DNA of 64,000 nt from PALSA-1353 sp036267155. Lineage in GTDB: Bacteria; Planctomycetota; Phycisphaerae; Tepidisphaerales; Tepidisphaeraceae. This document shows, in pieces, positions 54,428-62,707 of this stretch. A program made the translations under genes and the position numbers. Numbering within the stretch: position 1 is the stretch's first letter; each line of letters starts with the position of its first letter. The stretch covers positions 79,636 to 143,635 of the forward strand of contig DATAWP010000066.1 in NCBI GenBank assembly GCA_036267155.1. Direction: 5' to 3'. The notes beneath the pieces were generated by a model, which had not been told where the DNA came from, made no database searches, and was given only the letters and a program-made list of their open reading frames with translations.

Positions 54428-54469
54428 AATGCCTCCTTAAACTATCCAATTGTCTGGCGGTTCGTCTCA

Positions 54470-54482
54470 GGTAAACGCTACC
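54470..54482 (-). promoter_or_regulatory. Weak LacI-type operator candidate upstream of the PEP-CTERM gene
   Basis: GGTAAACGCTACC is centred on CG like LacI-family sites and partly matches the GTAACCGSTTAC palindromes elsewhere in the locus. It is 43 bp upstream of the start codon. No convincing -35/-10 is paired with it. Confidence 0.3.
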
Positions 54483-54621
54483 CAAGTCCAATCACCAGAC
54501 CGATTATCGTACATTCAACCAAAAACTGCTATCGCGAAATGAGAAAACCGTCTCGCGAAAAACGACGACCTGATTTCAAAAACACCTCCTTTGGGCTGGC
54601 AACCCTGCCAGCCGTTCGTCT

Positions 54622-56049
54622 TCATCCGCCGTTGCCGGCGCTTACACGGGTAATAAATAATGACGTTGTGACAGCGGCATCCGAAGCAGTCAGAGGCCGG
54701 AAATCCGCCGCCTTCAGCGCGGCCTGGGCTTCAGGACTCGACATGAACGTTTGCCACACAAACCCGCTGCGGCAGTTCTCTGCCATCAGCACGGAAGGAC
54801 CCACATCAATTCCCAGCACATCGGGGTTGTACCACCCCTTCGCCGGGTTGAGCGCATCGACAAACCCATATTTCAAATATCCCTTTTCGCCGTAATTCGC
54901 GCGTAAACTCTCCAGCACGTCGAGACACAGCCGCGGCTCAAACGCAAGACTTCCCGCCGTCGCGGCGGGGACCACGCTGCCGTCAATCGCATCGTCGTGG
55001 GCTGCTGGGGGCCCGCCCCAGGCTTTATAGCCATCCTTGCTGTCCGATGCCGTCAATCCCCAATAGTCAGGCCCATACGCGGGGAACCGCTTGCTCAAAT
55101 CATCGATGCTCCATTGTCTCTGCGCCAGCGTCGCGAGCTGGGAATTGCGGAAATAGTCCGCGTAGTCATCACGCACCCCCCGCAGATCAAACCAGATTTG
55201 CGGATACTGCTGCGTAAACAGCGGCGGACATTGCATGTACGTCAATCCCGCGTAAGTCTCGACCGGCTCCCGCTTCCACGCCAGCCATGACCGCGTCGTC
55301 AGCGGATGCGTTTTGGAGCCCAGGCCCAGCAGATAGATCAGCGGCCCCTCGTTAAAATCATGCCAACGCGCGTGGTTGAAACCGCTCGTCGGCTCCCAGC
55401 CCATGTACAGCGTGCCGTCGCGACTCATCGGCCAGGGCCAATCCACGTTCTTGTACAATTCATCCGCGATGCGCGCCAGTTCGGTCCCGGGAAAGTGCTG
55501 GCGAACGGTCAGAACGCCGGCCATCAGAAGGGCCGTGTCGATGTCCGACACTTCGCAGTTCCACGCCCGCTTGCCGGTGTGCATGTCCAGGAAGTGATAG
55601 AAAAACCCGTGTTCCCCCGGCCCGTGATCCTTGAGGAACCGCAGAACGCGCAGCGAATGATCGTAAGCCTCCTGATGCGTCACCCAGCCGCGATAATCGC
55701 CCACGCACAAAGCCGTCAGCCCAAATCCCACCGACGCGATGCTGGCAACATCCTTAGCGCCGCCGGTCGCTACGGCACGATCGGGCATCAATCCCGTAAC
55801 CGGATCCGCCTCGTCAACGAAGAATTCGATTCCCCGCCGTTCCAGATCGTCGAGAAACTTTTCATCCTTCGGCGTAAGAGTCGATTTGGCAGGCGGTGAC
55901 GCCGGATTCTCAATGGCCGCATCGCCCGCGGCGAGCTGGACCGCGGACATCGCTGGTGCTTCCGCGCGCGCGACCGGCGCCAAGCCAACGGACATCACCG
56001 CCAGCAGCGCTGCCGCAAACCATCGAATTGTCCCGCTATCTCGCCCCAT
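54622..56049 (-). CDS. Secreted GH144-type endo-beta-1,2-glucanase-like protein
   Basis: 475 residues, ATG at 56049, with signal peptide to ARA (~29). The remainder is a complete single GH144-like domain: LERRGIEFFVDEADPVTGLM, IASVGFGLTALCVGDYRGWV, GFFYHFLDMHTGKRAWNCEV, WPWPMSRDGTLYMGWEP, LFTQQYPQIWFDLRG, YGPDYWGLTASDSKDGYKAW, IDGSVVPAA, LGIDVGPSVLMAENCRSGFV. Length and order fit bacterial SGL enzymes, which cut linear beta-1,2-glucan to sophoro-oligosaccharides with inversion. It is likely periplasmic. It follows the pseudopilin gene by 16 bp. Databases may label it glucoamylase; the neighbouring GH94 favours beta-1,2. Confidence 0.82.
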   Translation of the reverse strand: MGRDSGTIRWFAAALLAVMSVGLAPVARAEAPAMSAVQLAAGDAAIENPASPPAKSTLTPKDEKFLDDLERRGIEFFVDEADPVTGLMPDRAVATGGAKDVASIASVGFGLTALCVGDYRGWVTHQEAYDHSLRVLRFLKDHGPGEHGFFYHFLDMHTGKRAWNCEVSDIDTALLMAGVLTVRQHFPGTELARIADELYKNVDWPWPMSRDGTLYMGWEPTSGFNHARWHDFNEGPLIYLLGLGSKTHPLTTRSWLAWKREPVETYAGLTYMQCPPLFTQQYPQIWFDLRGVRDDYADYFRNSQLATLAQRQWSIDDLSKRFPAYGPDYWGLTASDSKDGYKAWGGPPAAHDDAIDGSVVPAATAGSLAFEPRLCLDVLESLRANYGEKGYLKYGFVDALNPAKGWYNPDVLGIDVGPSVLMAENCRSGFVWQTFMSSPEAQAALKAADFRPLTASDAAVTTSLFITRVSAGNGG

Positions 56050-56065
56050 CCTCTCCGCCGCTCCT

Positions 56066-57118
56066 TTATGGGTTCACGTCGATATTCTTTCTTAACATGT
56101 CCGTAGATTGCGTCTTGGGGTTATAGGTGTACGTTTCGACATGGCCGTCCGCCATCAGCGCATTGGCCTGAGTGTTGCGATTGTGACGGAAGCGAATGGT
56201 GGCCCAGTTGTTCTCTGTATCCGTATTGAAATAGATAGGATTGCCGGTCGGATTAATTCCGTTGCCGGAAATCATACTGATCGACTGGCCCGAGTTTATG
56301 TTTGCCGTGTTGAGGCCGGTCTGCTGATATTGGTCTGTCAGGCACGTTCCCTGTGTGCCATATAAGTTACCATTGTCCAGACCATCCGCATCCGCGGAGG
56401 TAGTCCAGACTCCGCCGTCGCTGTAGACCGAAGAATCGAAAATCATGGCAATTTCGGTCGGCCGCATGATATGAGCAAGCTTATATGGCTTTAGGAGGTA
56501 ACCGCCGATGAACGTATGCTTGCCCCCTGATGCTATCGCATTGAGCGCAGCTAGCTCGTCATCGCTGCCGAGGTCAGGGATCAGGCGCGGATGGGAAGAA
56601 TAATCAGTAAAATAGCCGCTCGCGCTCGACTCAGGCGCCGATGGGCAGACGAAATAACCGCGGAATCCCGGAGTATCAGAACTGGTCTTTGCCGTATTCA
56701 ACGAAGTGCTACCAGCCAGGGAACTAAGCTCGTGGCTAATGAGCATAGTCCAGTCGGTAAAATCGCTGGAATTGTTCAGAACCGTGGGATGGTCCAGATC
56801 GACATAAGTGAGTACCTGATTGCTTCCTTGAACAACAGGCCCGACCGCCTCCCCAACATACACGTTGCCGAAGGGTAAAATCCCTTGATTGTCCTGCGCG
56901 TATAAGAAAATCGCCTGCCCGATCGTGCGAAGATTGGCCATGCACTTGACCTGATTCGCCTGGTCGCGAGCCCTGCTCAGCGCCGGCAGCAACACGCCGA
57001 TCAAGATCGCGATAATCCCAATTACAACCAACAGTTCCACCAGCGTAAAACCACTCGGCGTTCGGAACACCGTGGTCTCACGCACCGATCCAGCAGACTG
57101 TGTTTTCGAGCGAACCAT
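56066..57118 (-). CDS. Type II pseudopilin-like protein with H-X(n)-DG C-terminus
   Basis: 350 residues from the ATG at 57118, chosen for GGAGGAGCG directly upstream. The class III leader cleavage site and helix read SGFTLVELLVVIGIIAILIG then LLPALSRARDQANQVKC. The C-terminus has FRHNRNTQANALMADGHVET, a variant of the H-X9-DG pattern with eleven residues between His and Asp. Such DUF1559-like pseudopilins are expanded in planctomycetes and thought to decorate the envelope or aid secretion and polysaccharide uptake. Cotranscribed with the GH144 gene, it may help export or capture of glucan. The role is inferred. Confidence 0.82.
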   Translation of the reverse strand: MVRSKTQSAGSVRETTVFRTPSGFTLVELLVVIGIIAILIGVLLPALSRARDQANQVKCMANLRTIGQAIFLYAQDNQGILPFGNVYVGEAVGPVVQGSNQVLTYVDLDHPTVLNNSSDFTDWTMLISHELSSLAGSTSLNTAKTSSDTPGFRGYFVCPSAPESSASGYFTDYSSHPRLIPDLGSDDELAALNAIASGGKHTFIGGYLLKPYKLAHIMRPTEIAMIFDSSVYSDGGVWTTSADADGLDNGNLYGTQGTCLTDQYQQTGLNTANINSGQSISMISGNGINPTGNPIYFNTDTENNWATIRFRHNRNTQANALMADGHVETYTYNPKTQSTDMLRKNIDVNP

Positions 57119-57263
57119 CGCTCCTCCAGAACAAATGACTTGTGACAGGCCGCAGCCGCCTCGAGGTGTCCTATCGTTCAGCCGCGCCCAACGCGGCTTC
57201 TCATCCATGAGCAGTTGTCGTTCGGCCCTCTCGCGAGCGAAACCCTACCAATCGCATCCACCT

Positions 57264-58313
57264 CTAATGCAAAATCGGAGCCGAATTCTTGTGTTCCCTT
57301 CCTGCCGACGACATGCGAACCACCAGCCGGACTTGAAGTCGATGCCCAACCGGTTTCTGATCCCGCGTGACCAACTCCACGGCCCAGCGAGCCGCCACCT
57401 GGCCCATCAGCCTCATCGGGCAGGCCACGCTGGTCAGCGACAAATGCGCGGCCGCATCCACGTTGTCGTAGCCCGCCATGGCTACGTCGCCCGGTACCGA
57501 TAAGCCGGCACGATGGAACTCGTTCACCATCCCGATCGCCATTGCATCGTTGAAGCAGAAAATGGCATCGGGCAGCGGTGACCTGGAATCAAGCACTTCC
57601 TTGGCCATACGGGTGCCGCTGGCCATTGTAAAACCACCGGTCCAGACCAAGCTATCTTCCATCGAAAGTCCCAGCCGTGTAAACGCTTGCCGGCAACCCA
57701 GCAAACGCTGCTCGGAATCGTAATTTCCGGCCGGTCCCGTCATCAGGGCAATCCGCCGATGCCCCTGCTCGAATAAATGCTCGATCATCGCTTCGGCCCC
57801 GCCCACGTTGTCCATTCCCACCACCGGCAAATTGGTGCCGCTGATTTCGCGGTCGATCAGAATAATCGGCAACGAGGCCACGGTCTGCGGCTCAAGGTCC
57901 GCCGTGTCGTCGAGGTTCAAAACCAGCAACGCATCGGCACGCCCTTGACGCAGAAGCCGGTTGACCAACTCCGGCCTGCTGCGGCGCTTGCCGACAAACG
58001 ACGCCAGAACGTCGAAACCGCTTTCAGCCGCGATTTCATCAATGCCTGCCAGCACATCCGCATAAAACCCGCTGGAGATTTCAGGGAAAATCGCGCCCAA
58101 AGTCTGCGTCCGCCGGCCGGCTAGCGCCCGCGCCGCGTGGCTCACTTCGTAGGAAAGCTCATGAGCCGCATCCAGAACCCGCTTCCTGATTTCTTCGCTG
58201 ACGCGCGTCTTGCCGCTGAATACACGCGAAACCGTTGCGGTGGAAACCCCCGACAATCGACTCACGTCGTAAAGCGTTGCCTGACTCTTTCGGGTGGTGA
58301 CTGTCGAGATCAT
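57264..58313 (-). CDS. LacI-family transcriptional repressor
   Basis: 349 residues, ATG at 58313. Helix-turn-helix: TLYDVSRLSGVSTATVSRVF with hinge RRTQTLGAIFPEI after it (~15-65). Periplasmic-binding-protein-like sensor domain ~65-330 with IILIDREISG, GHRRIALMTGP, DAIFCFNDAMAIGM and AGYDNVDAAAHLSLTSV. The effector is presumably a beta-1,2-gluco-oligosaccharide or glucose derivative. A TGTAACCGCTTACA palindrome overlies its own promoter, and near-identical sites flank the phosphorylase and the gene at 62708. It is 145 bp upstream of the pseudopilin gene on the same strand. Confidence 0.92.
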   Translation of the reverse strand: MISTVTTRKSQATLYDVSRLSGVSTATVSRVFSGKTRVSEEIRKRVLDAAHELSYEVSHAARALAGRRTQTLGAIFPEISSGFYADVLAGIDEIAAESGFDVLASFVGKRRSRPELVNRLLRQGRADALLVLNLDDTADLEPQTVASLPIILIDREISGTNLPVVGMDNVGGAEAMIEHLFEQGHRRIALMTGPAGNYDSEQRLLGCRQAFTRLGLSMEDSLVWTGGFTMASGTRMAKEVLDSRSPLPDAIFCFNDAMAIGMVNEFHRAGLSVPGDVAMAGYDNVDAAAHLSLTSVACPMRLMGQVAARWAVELVTRDQKPVGHRLQVRLVVRMSSAGREHKNSAPILH

Positions 58314-58342
58314 GGCATCAAATATCGCAAAAACGGCGTATG

Positions 58343-58384
58343 TGTAACCGCTTACATTTTCCCCAGTCTTCCGGCTTTGTCAAG
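58343..58384 (-). promoter_or_regulatory. lacI promoter with overlapping LacI operator
   Basis: Minus strand: TTGACA (58384-58379), 17 bp, GAAAAT (58361-58356), then operator TGTAAGCGGTTACA (58356-58343), which starts at the -10 and covers the expected transcription start. It ends 30 bp before the ATG. This points to autorepression. Confidence 0.75.
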
Positions 58385-58725
58385 CAAAAACTCACGGGCC
58401 GTCTAAATCAATCCCCCCAACCGCATTCTCCATCTCGCCGATGCCTCGCCGCTGGCCGTTCCTTCGGTGCCACCGGACCATTCCGGACAATGAACCGCCG
58501 AGCCGCGGAGATCGCCAAGAATCAATTCGGGAAAAAATCGCGTCGGCTCCCCAAAACACGTCCAAAACCTTCACCCGCCGCACACATATATAGAGGCCCA
58601 TGGTTTTTTCTTCGATTGATCCTGAATTCGCCCCCTTCGCCGCGCCAGATTCTGGCAGGTATCTCACTTTCATCCGCGCAAATGCTGAACATTTTGGGAC
58701 ATTCCGGGACATGGACCATGCAGCT
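58385..58725. other. Gap between phosphorylase gene end and lacI promoter
   Basis: 341 bp with no supportable gene, operator or terminator. A longer plus-strand reading through it is the antisense of the phosphorylase gene. Confidence 0.4.
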
Positions 58726-61700
58726 TTACAACTCAACCCGCACAAGATTCTCCGATTGCCCAAGCGCTTTCTCAAATTCAGACCTCTTGATTTTGATGCC
58801 GCCGCGGCGGTAGGGGTTGCTCGCTCTGGCCAGCGGGGCAAGCTCCTGTCCGTTTATCACGATGCGTTTGATCGAGCCACCGCCGCCGCTGACCCCGAAC
58901 TGGTAGCGCACGGCTCGGCCGTGATACGGCAGGTCGCATTCGATTCCGTCGAGTTCACGCGGCAAAACCGGATCGAATTCCATGCAGTCGAAATGCCGGC
59001 GCAGTCCGAACAGACGCCGGACCACCAGGCTCGTAAAAATCCCCGGCCCGCTGGAGTAGATTCGCCATCCGCCGTTGACGGCCACCTCTCCTCGGCGCAG
59101 CTTTTCGTAGTCTCGGGATGCTTCGTATCGATCCGAAAAGGCGGCGTCCGAACTGCTGAAATAGCAGTTTCGCTGGCGAAGGCCGGCGTTCTTCACGACT
59201 TGCGTCACCGCGATCGGGTTGACGACATCCAAGGCATGCACAAGCTCCTCGGCGCTGCCCACCGCCGCGAGGGCCTCGGCATACCTCAGGTGGGCATGAA
59301 CGTACTGAAGCCCGATTTCGCGGCCGAAAAATGCCGCCGATTCGGATCGGCGAAACACGGATTCCCGCCCGCCTTCGTACCGGGTTGGCCGGTCCATCAG
59401 CCTCGCTCCGTCCGGGAAAAGCAGGTGTTTTTTGATGAGGTCGAGATGCGTTTTTGCCTGCTCCGCGGAAAAAAGGTTGCTGAGAATTCCGCGGACCATC
59501 GGGATCAGCCGATAGCGAATCCCCGTTTGAGAATCCGATGGATGCAGCAGATATCGCTCCGGCCGGGGCGGCTGGCCGTTAAAGACCACGAACCCCGCCA
59601 CCACGCCGTCCAAAATCATGTAACGCTGAAAATCGGCGTACATCTGATCGGCCATCCCGCCCGTCCTGCCGGCGCGTTCCGCCTCCCCGAAGTGTTCCAG
59701 GGCGGCCGCATAGCGGCGCAGCGTTTGATACATCAGCGCCGCGGTCCACGAGCTGGCCATCCGATCCCCAATCCGCGGGCAAACCGGCTGGAGGGAATCG
59801 TCCCAATCCCCCTCGCCGTAACGCGGAATTGACAGGCCCGGCACGAATTGCAGCCGCATCTTTTCCAGCAGCCGGTCGCAATGCTCCAGCATTGTCTCGC
59901 GCCGCTGGGTGCGCGCGAATGTTTCCGCGTCGGTAAACGGAAGACGATGTTGCAGAATGTCGCCGTCGTCCGTGTGTTCCAGGTAATCGCACAGTGCTTT
60001 CAGCGGCCAAATCGCGATATCCCCGTGGCACGAACTCGATTGAATCTCCTGAAAAGGCGGGAGCATGAACCATTGGGGCCAATCGCCTCGCCCGTCATAT
60101 TGCTGTGAAAACAATTCTTCCAGGATCGTTTTCACAACATCGGTTTGATCGTGGCTGAGCAGAAATTCGACCGGGCCCTGGCAAACGTCGCGCACCCCCC
60201 ATGCCCCGCCATTGACCTGTTCCAGCCCGCGGGGAACGCTGAAATGAACGATCGCATCACGGGCGAACCACGCCAACGCATCGTGAATTTGGCTGGCCTT
60301 TTCATGCGAAGCCGAAGAGATTCGAATCCCCTGGCTTGCGGCGGTCCAAAAAGCGCTTTTCTCGGCCATTTCCCGCGCAGGTTCCGCCTCCGACGCCTCG
60401 TACTTTGCGCACATCGATTCCGCTCGATGCCTGCTGTCGAGCGAGCCGACAAACGAGAGCGTCAACAACTTTGTCGCGCGGCTTCGGACGGCCACGTACG
60501 GCAGCGGCATGGCTCCGGGATTCGGAGCGACCAACTCGTCGCCGCCGATCGCTTCGATCGCCTGAGGCGTCGAGGTTACCGCATGGAATACGATCTCGGG
60601 ATACTTTGCCGCCAGCACCGAACGGCAATCAGGCCGAATCGTAATCCTCGCCCGTCGAGCATCGATGGATAGTCGCGCACAGGAGTCATATTCGTGCGGC
60701 CCAGCCGCGATTTCACCACAGATCAAGAACTCCACCGGGTGCTTTTTTGCTTGAATTCCATAGGTAAAAGCAGCGTCTTCATCCGATGCCACGCAACTGA
60801 CGGTCAAAAGATTTCCGTTTCCCCTGTAATACCAGCGGCACAAGTTCGGCGCCATCTCAAAAGCCGATGGAACACCCAATAAACGCCAGGAACTCGTCGC
60901 GTGGCGCCGCACGAAAATTCGCAGGCCGCTTGATCGGATGATGTTGAGCGGGTCTCGAACCGCCGACAGAAATTTCCCAAAGACCGTATTGCCCAGAGCC
61001 ATTTGCGAACCAAAAACGCCGGCGGCGTAGCAGGTGCAGGACATCACCTCCGCGTCCGGCAGCAAGCCGCGGCCGCTGCGCATGATGTGACCGTGAGGAC
61101 GCGCAACGGCGACTTCCTTCGCCTTGAGCACGACATGCCGGGAGTCGGGATCACAAAAGAACGAAAGTCGTCTGGACCCGTCAAATTCCTCATGCCTGAG
61201 CGGGCCGGGGAAATAGGTTTGGATGTCGCTTTCGTCGAATTCTTCCGCTTCGTACAAGTCCGCGGATTGGAAGACTCCGCGGGCCGTTTTCGCCGTCGAA
61301 GTTTTGTCTGAATCGGCTGGCGCCGAGGCCATTTCCTCGCTGGCCGCACGTAGATTGCGCAGCCTCGCGATGTCGATATCTGCGGCCGACGAGGGTTCGG
61401 GGTGATCGGCGACAAAATTGGAAAAGAAAGTGAATGTGAAGCGATTTGATGGCTGAACCCTGGCGTTTATCGATTGCAGGGCGGTACATCCCGATTCGTA
61501 TTGCCGAACACGCCGGCCGATTGTCCCTTTGGAAAGAGCGGCGGGAATGCCGTTCGCTTTGTATCCAACTCCAAAAAAGTCGAACCCATCTGTCGTGAAC
61601 GCCGCGGCACTTGGGAAACATCCCTGCAGTAGCCAGGGATGTGTTCCGCCCGCCTGGGGAAGATTCTGCCGGGTCATCAGCAAGTAGCCCATTTCAGGGT

Positions 61701-62229
61701 GCGTCGCCGCGAAATGGTCCAAATACTGGGATGTATATGCTTCGTTATTGCGAACCTGACCGCGCCCGGCCAGGCCGATATCCTGCACCATCACGGCATC
61801 ACAATCGACCGCTTTTTCCGATCGATTTTCGACCTCAACCTGAAAGAACCAGACATCGCCGGCCAGCCGCAGCCAGCAGGTGCAACGATAGTGCAAACCG
61901 TTCCAGGACCCGGTCCATACGAATCGATCCGGGGCAGAAGCGAATTCACTGGCGGCACGGGGCCCAACGATTTCCGCGAACGAAAAGCTGTCGTTCTCGC
62001 GAACCCGCAGATAAACCCGATGGATTCCGCCGCCAAGCGGGCTGGCCAGAATCTGGTTGATCAGGATCTCCTCACGCTCGATTGAATAAATGCATCCGTT
62101 CCGCAGCATCTTGACCGTAGTGCCGCCGGCACTGAGAAGGGCACGTGTTTCAAAGGCGGATTCATCGGCTAATTCAATGTGCAACGTCTCCCCCCTTAGC
62201 GACAAATCCGAGACCAATATTTCGCCCAA
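58726..62229 (-). CDS. GH94 1,2-beta-oligoglucan phosphorylase-like enzyme
   Basis: 1167 residues, in the range of SOGP enzymes (~1080-1120). The start is a TTG at 62229, set by GGAGG six bases upstream; no ATG is nearby. No signal peptide, so cytosolic. Family 94 landmarks in the helical barrel: GAWGVRDVCQGPVEFLLSHD, RGDWPQWFMLPPFQEIQSS, and RYGEGDWDDSLQP with the candidate acid Asp. GGWRIYSSGPGIFTSLVVRR is a phosphate/sugar site typical of SOGP. The N-terminal ~450 residues are a beta-sandwich region. It would phosphorolyse beta-1,2-gluco-oligosaccharides to alpha-glucose 1-phosphate. Cellobionic-type or cyclic-glucan synthase assignments fit less well. Confidence 0.85.
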   Translation of the reverse strand: MGEILVSDLSLRGETLHIELADESAFETRALLSAGGTTVKMLRNGCIYSIEREEILINQILASPLGGGIHRVYLRVRENDSFSFAEIVGPRAASEFASAPDRFVWTGSWNGLHYRCTCWLRLAGDVWFFQVEVENRSEKAVDCDAVMVQDIGLAGRGQVRNNEAYTSQYLDHFAATHPEMGYLLMTRQNLPQAGGTHPWLLQGCFPSAAAFTTDGFDFFGVGYKANGIPAALSKGTIGRRVRQYESGCTALQSINARVQPSNRFTFTFFSNFVADHPEPSSAADIDIARLRNLRAASEEMASAPADSDKTSTAKTARGVFQSADLYEAEEFDESDIQTYFPGPLRHEEFDGSRRLSFFCDPDSRHVVLKAKEVAVARPHGHIMRSGRGLLPDAEVMSCTCYAAGVFGSQMALGNTVFGKFLSAVRDPLNIIRSSGLRIFVRRHATSSWRLLGVPSAFEMAPNLCRWYYRGNGNLLTVSCVASDEDAAFTYGIQAKKHPVEFLICGEIAAGPHEYDSCARLSIDARRARITIRPDCRSVLAAKYPEIVFHAVTSTPQAIEAIGGDELVAPNPGAMPLPYVAVRSRATKLLTLSFVGSLDSRHRAESMCAKYEASEAEPAREMAEKSAFWTAASQGIRISSASHEKASQIHDALAWFARDAIVHFSVPRGLEQVNGGAWGVRDVCQGPVEFLLSHDQTDVVKTILEELFSQQYDGRGDWPQWFMLPPFQEIQSSSCHGDIAIWPLKALCDYLEHTDDGDILQHRLPFTDAETFARTQRRETMLEHCDRLLEKMRLQFVPGLSIPRYGEGDWDDSLQPVCPRIGDRMASSWTAALMYQTLRRYAAALEHFGEAERAGRTGGMADQMYADFQRYMILDGVVAGFVVFNGQPPRPERYLLHPSDSQTGIRYRLIPMVRGILSNLFSAEQAKTHLDLIKKHLLFPDGARLMDRPTRYEGGRESVFRRSESAAFFGREIGLQYVHAHLRYAEALAAVGSAEELVHALDVVNPIAVTQVVKNAGLRQRNCYFSSSDAAFSDRYEASRDYEKLRRGEVAVNGGWRIYSSGPGIFTSLVVRRLFGLRRHFDCMEFDPVLPRELDGIECDLPYHGRAVRYQFGVSGGGGSIKRIVINGQELAPLARASNPYRRGGIKIKRSEFEKALGQSENLVRVEL

Positions 62230-62332
62230 TTTGCACCTCCAACAGATGATGCGGTCGAACGAAACGAAAAGTGTTCAAGATTCCGATTCGAATCTCTGCT
62301 GTCGTACCAGTGAGTTGACCCACCGGGTCGCA

Positions 62333-62360
62333 ATTCTAGTCCAACGGTAACCGGTTACAA
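62333..62360 (-). promoter_or_regulatory. Phosphorylase promoter with perfect LacI-type palindrome
   Basis: Minus strand TTGTAA (62360-62355), 16 bp, TAGAAT (62338-62333). The perfect palindrome GTAACCGGTTAC (62347-62358) covers the -35 and spacer. The transcript would have a leader of about 95 bases before the TTG start. Confidence 0.7.
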
Positions 62361-62576
62361 GAAGATTCGAGAATTCGACACAAGGTACGCCCGGACACCG
62401 TCGGAGAGATCGGAATCCGTTTCCACCGCTGCGCCGACCAAATCAAACTTCAGTGATGCAAAACGCGCTTCAGACGCGGCTAATTGCCCGTAATTCTCAC
62501 AAAAATGAGCATTCGTTCATTTGGCGATTCGCCGCGACGCATCTTCGCCGGAAATATGGCGTCCCTAATTTTTTGC

Positions 62577-62617
62577 TTGACAGGGTGTCGCGATGTGAGA
62601 AAATGAAAGCGGTTACA
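62577..62617 (+). promoter_or_regulatory. Promoter and LacI operator of the 62708 gene
   Basis: TTGACA (62577-62582), 16 bp, GAAAAT (62599-62604), then TGAAAGCGGTTACA (62604-62617). From the -10 onward, 18 of 19 bases equal the lacI promoter (GAAAATGAAAGCGGTTACA against GAAAATGTAAGCGGTTACA). Confidence 0.75.
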
Positions 62618-62707
62618 TTTGCCAGCAACAGTGTTGGCGAGAGGCTAACTAATGAGCGTCCATTCGACGCTCGAACCATATCTTCTCTTTTTGTGCAGGA
62701 GGACGGA

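Noticed and set aside
58600..59832. 410-codon plus-strand frame opposite the phosphorylase end
   Set aside because: Antisense to a solid GH94 gene and without recognisable motifs.
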